Notes under the pieces: generated by a model
Told to the model about the DNA's origin: nothing
Seen by the model: only the letters and a program-made list of their open reading frames with translations
Databases searched by the model: none
Origin: an uncultured Prevotella sp.
GTDB taxonomy: Bacteria; Bacteroidota; Bacteroidia; Bacteroidales; Bacteroidaceae
NCBI GenBank assembly: GCA_937874345.1
Contig: CALNBT010000113.1
Span: 1 to 6,480 of the forward strand
Direction of reading: 5' to 3'
Length of the DNA stretch: 6,480 bases
Translations under genes and position numbers: made by a program
Part shown: positions 1 through 6,142 of the stretch, in pieces
How the letters are laid out: each line of letters begins with the position of its first letter
How positions within the stretch are numbered: the stretch's first letter is position 1

Positions 1-998
1 CCGGTTCCGATATTGATATGGCAATTACGAATCTCACCCAATTCAGGTAATGCTCCACCACGTCCTTCACTATTATTGCGATTTACTTCACCATCAGATT
101 TGACACCGTAGAACACACTAGAGTATTTGTCGATGCCGATGATGTCTTTGAAATCCACATTCAACAAGATATGTACGGAAGCATCTGCCATGTCTTCACT
201 CCAAAGAAATTCTCGAAATGGACTACCATTACCCCATAAGGTTACTTGATTGTCCTCAATGCCATAGAAAGCTAAAGCCTTTAATATCCTTTCTTTTGGG
301 CAATTGCCGTCAACATTGTCTACACCAATTTCGGCAGCAAGTTTAGTTACTGGATTGATTGGGCGTTTGTTCATATCTACCCGGATGGCATCCCAAGCAT
401 CTTCATGAATCAGCTTTGCCAAGTAAATCTTACGCATCATGGCTGGCATGACATGACTGTTCTCTAAATGGAAGTTGTCATTTGGACCATACAGATTGGT
501 AGGCATCACGGCTATATAATCAGTACCATATTGCAGGTTATAACTCTCGCACATCTTCAATCCGGCAATCTTGGCAATGGCATACTCCTCATTGGTATAT
601 TCCAAGGGAGATGTGAGAAGTGAATCTTCTTTCATTGGCTGTGGTGCCTTCTTGGGATAGATACAGGTTGAACCGAGAAAAAGGAGTTTCTTTACTTGAT
701 ATTTATATGCACTCGAAATCACATTGCATTGCATGATCATGTTCTGCATGATAAAGTCTGCACGATAGAGGCTGTTGGCCATGATACCGCCAACAAAAGC
801 GGCAGCTAGAACGACAGCTTCGGGTCGTTCATGTGAAAAGAACTCGTCTACAGCTTGCTGGTTGGTTAGGTCTAGCTCATTATGAGTTCGTCCAATCAGG
901 TTGTGATAGCCACGTTGTTCCAGGTTATTCCAAATGGCAGAACCAACCAAGCCTCGGTGGCCGGCAATGTATATCTTAGATTTTTTTTCTAAACTCAT
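1..998 (-). CDS. fcl: GDP-L-fucose synthase (GDP-4-keto-6-deoxy-D-mannose 3,5-epimerase/4-reductase), C-terminus cut by window edge
   Basis: This gene (also called wcaG) performs the last two steps of GDP-L-fucose synthesis: epimerisation at C3 and C5, then NADPH-dependent reduction at C4, in the cytoplasm. The first 332 residues are visible and the rest lies left of the window. The protein is an extended short-chain dehydrogenase. The nucleotide-binding motif is GHRGLVG (residues 13-19), followed by AAAFVGGI (65-72). The catalytic Ser lies in GSTCIYP (S110, with C112), the Tyr/Lys pair in YAIAK (Y139, K143), and the epimerase His in NSH (H182). By alignment from memory these match E. coli S107, C109, Y136, K140 and H179. 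Relative to E. coli it carries about 45 extra residues between roughly 190 and 235, a form I associate with Bacteroidetes. ATG at 996-998 places the Rossmann strand at residue 8; an A-rich stretch precedes it instead of a clear Shine-Dalgarno. It lies 59 bp downstream of gmd, its partner enzyme, and is probably cotranscribed with it. Confidence 0.95.
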   Translation of the reverse strand, partial: MSLEKKSKIYIAGHRGLVGSAIWNNLEQRGYHNLIGRTHNELDLTNQQAVDEFFSHERPEAVVLAAAFVGGIMANSLYRADFIMQNMIMQCNVISSAYKYQVKKLLFLGSTCIYPKKAPQPMKEDSLLTSPLEYTNEEYAIAKIAGLKMCESYNLQYGTDYIAVMPTNLYGPNDNFHLENSHVMPAMMRKIYLAKLIHEDAWDAIRVDMNKRPINPVTKLAAEIGVDNVDGNCPKERILKALAFYGIEDNQVTLWGNGSPFREFLWSEDMADASVHILLNVDFKDIIGIDKYSSVFYGVKSDGEVNRNNSEGRGGALPELGEIRNCHINIGT

Positions 999-1057
999 GA
1001 TTCTTTTTAGTTAATGATGCAGAAATGTGCAAGAAGAGCTTACGCTGCATGAAACTT

Positions 1058-2140
1058 TTACATCCCAGCTTTTAAATGGATCTTCTTCACATTGTTCAAG
1101 TCGTGTTCGACCATAATCTTGACAAGGTCTTCGAAGCTCGTCTTGCGTGGATTCCATCCTAATTCTTCGCGTGCTTTGGTAGGGTCTCCCAACAACTGTT
1201 CCACTTCGGCAGGACGGAAATATTTAGGATCAACCTCTATCAACACCTTACCTGTAGCCTTATCGACACCTTTTTCATCAAGGCCCTTCCCTATCCATTC
1301 GAGTTCGATGCCTGCATGATGGAAAGCCAACTGGGCAAATTCGCGTACCTTATGATATTCGCCTGTGGCAATAACATAGTTATCCGGCTTATCTTGTTGC
1401 AAGATCAACCACATGCATTCAATGTAATCTTTCGCATATCCCCAATCGCGCAAGGCATCAAGGTTTCCTAAATACAATTTATCCTGAAGGCCGTTGACAA
1501 TACGTGCAACAGCAAGGGTTATCTTACGAGTAACGAAGTTTTCACCTCTTCGCTCACTTTCATGATTGAATAGAATACCATTGCAACAGAACATGCCATA
1601 ACTCTCACGATAATTCACCATAATCCAATAGGCATACAATTTAGCAACAGAATATGGTGAACGAGGATGAAAGGGGGTAGTTTCTTTCTGGGGCACTTCT
1701 TGGACTAACCCATACAGTTCAGATGTACTCGCCTGATAAATCTTGCAGCTGTGTTCCAATCCGCAGATACGTACGGCCTCCAACAAACGTAATACGCCAA
1801 CAGCATCAGTCTCTGCAGTATATTCAGGAACATCGAAACTTACCTTCACATGACTTTGAGCAGCCAAGTTGTAAATTTCTGTTGGTTGAATCTCGCCGAT
1901 CACGCGGATGAGTGAAGAAGAATCAGTCATATCTGCCCAATGCAGTTCAACCAAGCGGTGCCTCTTCATGTCCCGAACCCACTCGTCCAGATAAAGATGC
2001 TCAATTCGACCCGTATTAAATGACGAGCTTCGACGGATCAATCCATGAACCTCATAACCTTTATCTATCAAAAACTCTGCAAGATAACTACCATCCTGCC
2101 CAGTAATCCCTGTGATTAATGCAACTTTTTTAGTTTCCAT
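1058..2140 (-). CDS. gmd: GDP-mannose 4,6-dehydratase
   Basis: It converts GDP-D-mannose to GDP-4-keto-6-deoxy-D-mannose using bound NADP, the first committed step towards GDP-L-fucose; Fcl, encoded next, finishes the route. The frame is complete at 360 residues, close to the family's usual 345-375. Visible signatures are the dinucleotide motif GITGQDGSY (11-19), RRSSSFNTGRI (36-46), NLAAQSHV (91-98), the catalytic STSELYG (T139, S140, E141) and the YSVAK pair (Y163, K167). These correspond to E. coli T132, E134, Y156 and K160. The substrate-loop segment FNHESERRGENFVTRKI (191-207) is intact. The start ATG at 2138-2140 puts the first beta strand at residue 5, as is normal. The gene lies 102 bp downstream of glf on the same strand, and I see no convincing promoter in that gap. 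Its GC content appears ordinary for the window. Its presence implies a fucose-containing (or other 6-deoxyhexose) surface glycan. Confidence 0.97.
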   Translation of the reverse strand: METKKVALITGITGQDGSYLAEFLIDKGYEVHGLIRRSSSFNTGRIEHLYLDEWVRDMKRHRLVELHWADMTDSSSLIRVIGEIQPTEIYNLAAQSHVKVSFDVPEYTAETDAVGVLRLLEAVRICGLEHSCKIYQASTSELYGLVQEVPQKETTPFHPRSPYSVAKLYAYWIMVNYRESYGMFCCNGILFNHESERRGENFVTRKITLAVARIVNGLQDKLYLGNLDALRDWGYAKDYIECMWLILQQDKPDNYVIATGEYHKVREFAQLAFHHAGIELEWIGKGLDEKGVDKATGKVLIEVDPKYFRPAEVEQLLGDPTKAREELGWNPRKTSFEDLVKIMVEHDLNNVKKIHLKAGM

Positions 2141-2242
2141 ATGTGAATGATTTTATTTCAAATAAAGACAATGTATCGTGATAACAGATGAACAGTTTGT
2201 AAAAGAAAAAATTTAGGTCGGAAGTGTCCAACTTTTATTATG

Positions 2243-3490
2243 CTAATCAAACATTCTTAAGACCTTTTCTACAATAGGCGCCATATCATAATATTTGTAT
2301 TCAGCCAGACGCCCACCAAAAATGCAAGCATCATCCTTCCCCTTATCAGAAATGTTAGATGACAGATCTTTATTGTATTTATCGGCTAAATGTTTATATT
2401 TTAAATATAAAGTATTATTCTTTAGATTGTTAACGGGGTAATAGGGTTCCATTCCTGACTTCCACTCAGTAGAATATTCTTTTGAGATAACCGTTTTCGC
2501 ACATTTATCAATTGACTGACCAAACATTTCAAAATGCTTGTGCTCGATAATACGAGTATAAGGTATCTCGGAATCAGTATAATTGACAACAGCGTTACCC
2601 TGAAAATTCGACATTGGTAATGTTTCTACTTCAAAATGAACCGTACGATATTCCAAAGGACCATAACAGTAATCAAAGAACTCATCAATCTTTCCAGTAT
2701 AAACAATATGAGACGCCGAACACTCTCCGACTTTGTTCGATGTACTTTTTGAATAGTCTGCAGGATATTGAAAATGATATTTTCCATCATCCTTCCATTC
2801 GCCATGAAGCTGAAAGAAGTTTATGTTTATGATATTTTCAACCCCTTTTAGCAATTCATCTATCAGCTTATTGTATCCGCCTTTGGGTATACCTTGATAC
2901 TCGTCATCAAAATAATTATTGTCGTAGACAAGTCTAACCGGTAGTCTTTTGATAATGAATGATGGTAACTCGGTACAGCAACGCCCCCATTGCTTTTCGG
3001 TATATCCTTTAATGAGCGTGTTATAAATATCTTCACCTACTAACGTCAACGCTTGTTCTTCCAAATTTCTTGGTTCGGTTATTCCATTATCCTTCATCTT
3101 TTGCAACGCTTTTGCACGTTGTTCATTCAATTTGGATTCTGCCTGAGCAGGGGTCGTTACACCCCACATCTGGTAGAATGTATTCATGTTGAAGGGTAAA
3201 TTGTAAAATTTATCTTTATAACAGGCAAGTGGTGAATTGGTAAAACGATTGAAGGGTACTAATGAGTTTACAAAATCCCAAACTCTTTTATTAGACGTAT
3301 GGAAAATGTGTGGACCGTAAGTATGTACATGAATATTCTCCGTTTCTTCACAATACAAATTACCCCCTAATTGTGGGCGTTTGTCTATAACCAGACAACG
3401 CTTTCCTTGCCTAGTAGCAAGATATGCGTACATAGATCCAAATAGACCAGCACCGACAATCAGATAATCGTAATGAATTTGATTCGACAT
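2243..3490 (-). CDS. glf: UDP-galactopyranose mutase
   Basis: This flavoenzyme interconverts UDP-galactopyranose and UDP-galactofuranose, supplying the Galf donor for cell-surface polysaccharides. It needs reduced FAD and acts in the cytoplasm. The frame is complete at 415 residues. Residues 8-18 carry the FAD-binding beta-alpha-beta motif with GAGLFG (13-18), followed by the acidic strand end VIDKR (34-38) and the GGN motif (42-44). HTYGPHIFHT (56-65) contains the conserved His (H61). KGYTEKQWGR (161-170), the IIKRLPVR segment with R186 and PYTRIIEHKHF with R313 hold the substrate-phosphate arginines. FGGRLAEYKYYDM (391-403) is the C-terminal flavin contact. Compared with E. coli (about 367 aa) it has roughly 22 extra residues near 228-256 and about 14 near 372-386, both polar. 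It is the first gene of the leftward group, and its GC content looks lower than that of gmd. The start ATG at 3488-3490 places the FAD fold at residue 7; an AT-rich stretch without Shine-Dalgarno precedes it. Confidence 0.96.
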   Translation of the reverse strand: MSNQIHYDYLIVGAGLFGSMYAYLATRQGKRCLVIDKRPQLGGNLYCEETENIHVHTYGPHIFHTSNKRVWDFVNSLVPFNRFTNSPLACYKDKFYNLPFNMNTFYQMWGVTTPAQAESKLNEQRAKALQKMKDNGITEPRNLEEQALTLVGEDIYNTLIKGYTEKQWGRCCTELPSFIIKRLPVRLVYDNNYFDDEYQGIPKGGYNKLIDELLKGVENIININFFQLHGEWKDDGKYHFQYPADYSKSTSNKVGECSASHIVYTGKIDEFFDYCYGPLEYRTVHFEVETLPMSNFQGNAVVNYTDSEIPYTRIIEHKHFEMFGQSIDKCAKTVISKEYSTEWKSGMEPYYPVNNLKNNTLYLKYKHLADKYNKDLSSNISDKGKDDACIFGGRLAEYKYYDMAPIVEKVLRMFD

Positions 3491-3794
3491 TAATTGAAAA
3501 CTAATAAAATCTTAACACTTCTCGGCGAAGAAATCGAAGGAGATAATATCAATAAAAACAATTTTTAAAATAGATAACACACTCATACAGTTCCCTAAAC
3601 GTGAAAAACAATCTTCACATCGAGGACATGCCAAAAACGAAATACTATTGCTCTAAAGAGAAGGACAGAGGATGGTATGTCTTCTCCTTGTCTTTTAAAA
3701 ACAAAGAACCAGAATACACCTCTCTAAAATATTCTCCACCGAAGGGTTAAAAAATTCACCCGCAGAGCAATTCTTTCAAAGTTTTGATGGCTTG
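3491..3794 (-). promoter_or_regulatory. Probable long 5' leader of the glf-gmd-fcl transcript
   Basis: This stretch of about 300 bases between glf and the promoter-like element at 3795-3802 contains no convincing gene. If that element is active, the glf message has a leader of nearly 300 nt, which is long. On the minus strand it contains a bulged hairpin (described separately), a 6-bp inverted repeat AGAATA/TATTCT (3711-3716 with 3730-3735), and a compact imperfect hairpin at 3744-3761 (GGGTTAA, AAAA, TTCACCC as read on plus). A 24-codon frame lies at 3512-3586 (minus), with AGGGA six bases before its ATG and ending in FFAEKC. It could be a leader peptide, but nothing proves translation. No hairpin here is followed by a clear U-run, so I do not call an attenuator. 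Confidence 0.35.
3655..3689 (-). other. Bulged 12-bp inverted repeat in the glf leader
   Basis: On the minus strand AAGGAGAAGACA (3689-3678) can pair with TGTCCTTCTCTTT (3667-3655). This gives twelve base pairs with one G-U wobble and one bulged C, around a 10-base loop (3677-3668). It is the strongest hairpin I found in the intergenic region and lies inside the predicted glf leader, about 165 bases before the glf start. It is followed by AGAGCAATAG rather than a U-run, so it does not look like an intrinsic terminator. It may be a structural or protein-binding element of the leader; this is inference from pairing alone. Confidence 0.4.
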
Positions 3795-3802
3795 CAAAGA
3801 TA
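3795..3802 (-). promoter_or_regulatory. Candidate Bacteroidetes -7 promoter element for glf-gmd-fcl
   Basis: Read on the minus strand this is TATCTTTG followed by CA, a full match to the Bacteroidetes primary-sigma -7 consensus TAnnTTTG and identical over ten bases to the elements at 4165 and 5389. The upstream side is very AT-rich. However, no TTTG is found 19-21 bases upstream, where the -33 element would be expected. Transcription would begin near 3788 and run leftward into glf. It is the only good -7 match I found upstream of glf on this strand. Confidence 0.45.
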
Positions 3803-4164
3803 ATTATTTTTATTGACTTTATTACTCGTTTTTGTCTTTTGTTTACAAAGAAAGGTATAATTGATGTGTTTCAATTTAGACCTGCAATTGAGCTCGAACA
3901 CCCCATAGAGCTTGATAGAAATTCAAGAAGATTTTATCGCGAGGATAACAAATTGAAATAAAAATGACCCCGAATCTTCACATACACGAGAACAACTAAA
4001 ATCTAAAAAGAGATAAAAATAAGCAACAAGCTGGTTCATTATCCCTTAATGGAGCAGTCAAATAACAATCTTCAATCAGAAGAATGAGGATGCTCATCAA
4101 CCACAAAAACATCCTTGACGCTTAAATAAAAATACATATTGAAACAGATTACGCGTGATTTTTC
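3803..4164. other. Intergenic stretch without a recognisable gene
   Basis: This central part of the divergent region between glf and fmt holds no frame that I can defend. It contains an open frame without ATG (3788-3961, plus strand) whose last 35 or so codons read as a polar, protein-like segment including IELEHPIELDRNSRR; this might be the remnant of a lost gene. It also contains a weak 6-bp inverted repeat AGGATG/CATCCT (4087-4092 with 4110-4115) with a 17-base loop. I see no tRNA, repeat array, insertion-sequence end or attachment site. Confidence 0.4.
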
Positions 4165-4172
4165 TATCTTTG
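4165..4172 (+). promoter_or_regulatory. Candidate Bacteroidetes -7 promoter element for fmt
   Basis: TATCTTTG matches TAnnTTTG exactly and is followed by CA, as in the other two elements of this window. The best -33 candidate is ATTG at 4138-4141, which has three of four consensus bases but a 23-base gap instead of 19-21. Transcription would start near 4179 and reach fmt after a leader of about 170 nt. The 7-mer ACGCGTG occurs on both sides, at 4151-4157 and 4218-4224. Confidence 0.5.
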
Positions 4173-4349
4173 CATAAATATAGACAAAGATGGTAACAGT
4201 AAAGACTAGTACATCTGACGCGTGCTTCTCGTGACACACACTTACCTTGGTTTGTTGAAAAAGAATTAGCTTTTCGAATGAAGGAAACATGTTAGAATTT
4301 GGAAGAATTCATATTAGTCGATTATTCAAAATAACCAGATATACGTTCA
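4173..4349 (+). promoter_or_regulatory. Probable 5' leader of fmt with a possible 14-codon upstream frame
   Basis: This is the segment between the candidate promoter and the fmt start. The first ATG after the expected transcription start opens a frame at 4190-4234 that would encode MVTVKTSTSDACFS and stop at TGA. It is not in frame with fmt and has no Shine-Dalgarno, so its translation is unproven. A weak hairpin AAAAG/CTTTT (4259-4263 with 4270-4274) follows. I do not recognise a riboswitch here. A 72-codon minus-strand frame across 4072-4290 overlaps the promoter and looks like chance. Confidence 0.3.
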
Positions 4350-5357
4350 ATGAAACAGATAACAAAAGAGAATCTAAGAATCGTTTTCATGGGTACACCA
4401 GAATTTGCCGTTGAATCACTCAAAGTACTCGTTGAACAAGGCTATCATGTGGTGGCAGTTGTCACCCAGCCCGATAAAGCGGTGGGACGCCACCAGGACA
4501 CCCTGCAACCATCTGATGTAAAAGAATATGCCCTGAGGAAGGGACTGCCAGTCTTACAACCTGTAAAGATGAAAGACCCGGCTTTTATTAACACACTGGC
4601 AAGCTATCATGCCGATCTTCAGGTTGTCGTTGCTTTCAGGATGTTGCCAGAAATAGTCTGGTCCATGCCGCGATTGGGAACCTTCAACGTTCATGCCGCA
4701 CTGCTACCTCAATATCGAGGTGCAGCACCTATTAACTGGGCTGTTATCAACGGAGAGACAAAGACAGGTGTCACTACCTTCTTTTTAGACCAGAACATTG
4801 ATACTGGAAGGATGATTATGCAAAAAGAATTGCCAATTCCTGATGATGCAGATGTTGAATATGTCTATGACCGGTTGATGGTTCTTGGGGCTGAGGTTTG
4901 TGTAGAGACAATCGATCAGCTGATAGCGGGAAATGGTGAAATAGCATCCATCCCACAAGATCAATTAACTGTAGACCCAAAAACATTGCATTCTGCTCCG
5001 AAGATCTTCAAAGAAACTGGAGATATCAACTGGAACCAACCGGCTAAAAAGGTCTATGATCTGATTAGAGGGCTAAGCCCCTATCCTGCTGCCTGGACAA
5101 CATTGATAGATAGTGAAACTTCTGATGCGACCAACGCTCAGATATTGAAGATTTACAAGTCGCAGAAAACGGGCTTGAAGACAGATAAAGAACCAGGGTG
5201 CATCAAAATAGAAAATGGTACGTTGCTGATCTCGACATCCGACGAATGGCTTAACATCACAGAACTCCAATTGGCTGGTAAAAAGCGAATGTCAGCCAAG
5301 GACTTCTTGAATGGCGTAAGAGACATTGACAAGAAACGCGCGATGCACACTTTATGA
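4350..5357 (+). CDS. fmt: Methionyl-tRNA formyltransferase
   Basis: It transfers a formyl group from 10-formyltetrahydrofolate to the amino group of Met on initiator tRNA, needed for normal bacterial translation initiation in the cytoplasm. The frame encodes 335 residues; the family is usually about 310-325. The N-terminal catalytic domain begins with RIVFMGTPEFAVESL (10-24). The catalytic triad is visible as N113 and H115 in FNVHAALLPQYRGAAPINW (112-130) and D151 in IDTG (150-153). PAPKIF-like SAPKIF (215-220) and IRGLSPYPAAW (239-249) mark the start of the C-terminal tRNA-binding domain, and LQLAGKKRMSAKDFLNG (306-322) its end. The folate-loop Ser usually found in HxSLLP is Ala here (A117). 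ATG at 4350 gives a 14-residue lead to the internal Met of VFMGTP, matching Bacteroidetes homologues as I recall them. No Shine-Dalgarno is evident. The downstream neighbour tsaC also serves tRNA function, a common housekeeping association. Confidence 0.97.
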   Translation: MKQITKENLRIVFMGTPEFAVESLKVLVEQGYHVVAVVTQPDKAVGRHQDTLQPSDVKEYALRKGLPVLQPVKMKDPAFINTLASYHADLQVVVAFRMLPEIVWSMPRLGTFNVHAALLPQYRGAAPINWAVINGETKTGVTTFFLDQNIDTGRMIMQKELPIPDDADVEYVYDRLMVLGAEVCVETIDQLIAGNGEIASIPQDQLTVDPKTLHSAPKIFKETGDINWNQPAKKVYDLIRGLSPYPAAWTTLIDSETSDATNAQILKIYKSQKTGLKTDKEPGCIKIENGTLLISTSDEWLNITELQLAGKKRMSAKDFLNGVRDIDKKRAMHTL

Positions 5358-5365
5358 AGACATCT

Positions 5366-5396
5366 TTTGTCAAAACCAAAAATGTGATTATCTTTG
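5366..5396 (+). promoter_or_regulatory. Bacteroidetes-type promoter for tsaC (TTTG - 19 nt - TATCTTTG)
   Basis: The -33 element TTTG is at 5366-5369 and the -7 element TATCTTTG at 5389-5396. The 19 bases between them are within the 19-21 of the Bacteroides consensus. Both elements match fully. It begins nine bases after the fmt stop codon, in the 104-bp fmt-tsaC gap. Transcription would start near 5403, giving tsaC a leader of about 60 nt. I see no terminator before it, so read-through from fmt is also possible. Confidence 0.75.
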
Positions 5397-5461
5397 CAAA
5401 ATCAAGCATCATATGAAAGATTGTTTGATAGGATGAATCTATAAAAAATTAAACGTTAGGT

Positions 5462-6031
5462 ATGAATCAAGCAGAAGATATCAAGAATGCCGTTGAGGTG
5501 TTGAAGAAAGGTGGAGTCATACTTTACCCTACAGATACCGTTTGGGGTATCGGCTGTGATGCAACAAATGCTGATGCTGTAGCAAAAGTATATAAAATCA
5601 AGAAACGGGATGATTCCAAGGCACTCATCTGTCTGGTCGACTCTGATGCAAGGCTCCAAAGGTATGTCAAAAAGGTTCCTAATGTCGCTTGGGACATCAT
5701 TGATGCTGCTATGAAGCCGACTACCATCATTTTGGATGGTGCTATCAATCTGGCTCCTAACCTCATTGCCGAAGATGGAAGCATTGCCTTGAGAATTACC
5801 AAAGAACCCTTTTCACAAGAGTTGTGTTTCAGATTCCAAAAGGCGCTGGTGAGCACAAGTGCCAATATCAGTGGAGAGCCACCTGCATCCAATTATTCAG
5901 ATATTAGTCAGGAGCTACTAGACAGTGTTGATTATGTCTGCTGGAGCCGACGTCAAGAACACAAGCCACATACACCAAGCAGCATCATCAAGCTAAAAGA
6001 AGATGGTGAAGTGACTATTATTAGGAAATAA
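5462..6031 (+). CDS. tsaC: L-threonylcarbamoyladenylate synthase (YrdC/Sua5 family, single-domain TsaC type)
   Basis: It makes threonylcarbamoyl-AMP from threonine, bicarbonate and ATP, the first step of N6-threonylcarbamoyladenosine (t6A) formation at position 37 of ANN-decoding tRNAs; the TsaD complex then transfers the group to tRNA. The frame is 189 residues, as expected for the single YrdC domain without the extra Sua5 C-terminal domain. The signature GGVILYPTDTVWGIGCDA (17-34) is intact. The KxR...SxN binding motif is visible as K47 and R49 in KIKKRDDSKALICL, and S133 and N135 in VSTSANISGEPP. GSIALRI (106-112) is also typical. The start ATG at 5462 agrees with homologue lengths, with ACGTTAGGT just before it, a weak ribosome-site candidate at best. 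It has its own strong promoter in the gap after fmt and may be cotranscribed with the CLC gene 111 bp downstream. Confidence 0.95.
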   Translation: MNQAEDIKNAVEVLKKGGVILYPTDTVWGIGCDATNADAVAKVYKIKKRDDSKALICLVDSDARLQRYVKKVPNVAWDIIDAAMKPTTIILDGAINLAPNLIAEDGSIALRITKEPFSQELCFRFQKALVSTSANISGEPPASNYSDISQELLDSVDYVCWSRRQEHKPHTPSSIIKLKEDGEVTIIRK

Positions 6032-6142
6032 AAAGATTTTTTCTTTGAACCGAAAGAGACCGTGTCGACAATATGATGAATCTCTAGGATGATGAATTTT
6101 CAAAATTATGTTGGATAGAGGCGTAAGCCTTGCCGTGAAAAG

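Noticed and set aside
1017..1050. Inverted repeat ATGCAG/CTGCAT in the gmd-fcl gap
   Set aside because: Only six base pairs with a 22-base loop and no U-run; no support for a terminator.
2141..2242. Possible promoter for gmd (minus-strand TTTATTTG at 2166-2159)
   Set aside because: It differs from TAnnTTTG at the second base and has no TTTG at the proper distance upstream.
4259..4274. Hairpin AAAAG/CTTTT in the fmt leader as a terminator
   Set aside because: Five weak pairs and no following U-run.
4072..4290. A 72-codon minus-strand open frame in the glf-fmt gap
   Set aside because: It overlaps the predicted fmt promoter and leader, is rich in Phe, Val and Ile as expected from AT-rich antisense sequence, matches nothing I recognise, and has no promoter element of its own.
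3491..4349. CRISPR array, tRNA gene or insertion-sequence ends in the large gap
   Set aside because: No regularly spaced repeats, no cloverleaf-like sequence, and no paired terminal inverted repeats with target duplications were seen.
5524..5892. A 122-codon antisense frame inside tsaC
   Set aside because: It lies wholly opposite the well-supported tsaC gene and its translation has no recognisable motif.
6032..6142. Possible promoter or terminator between tsaC and the CLC gene
   Set aside because: TTTG at 6044-6047 is followed by no acceptable -7 element, and the AAAGA/TCTTT and AATTTT/AAAATT palindromes are short, GC-free or nearly so, and not terminator-like.
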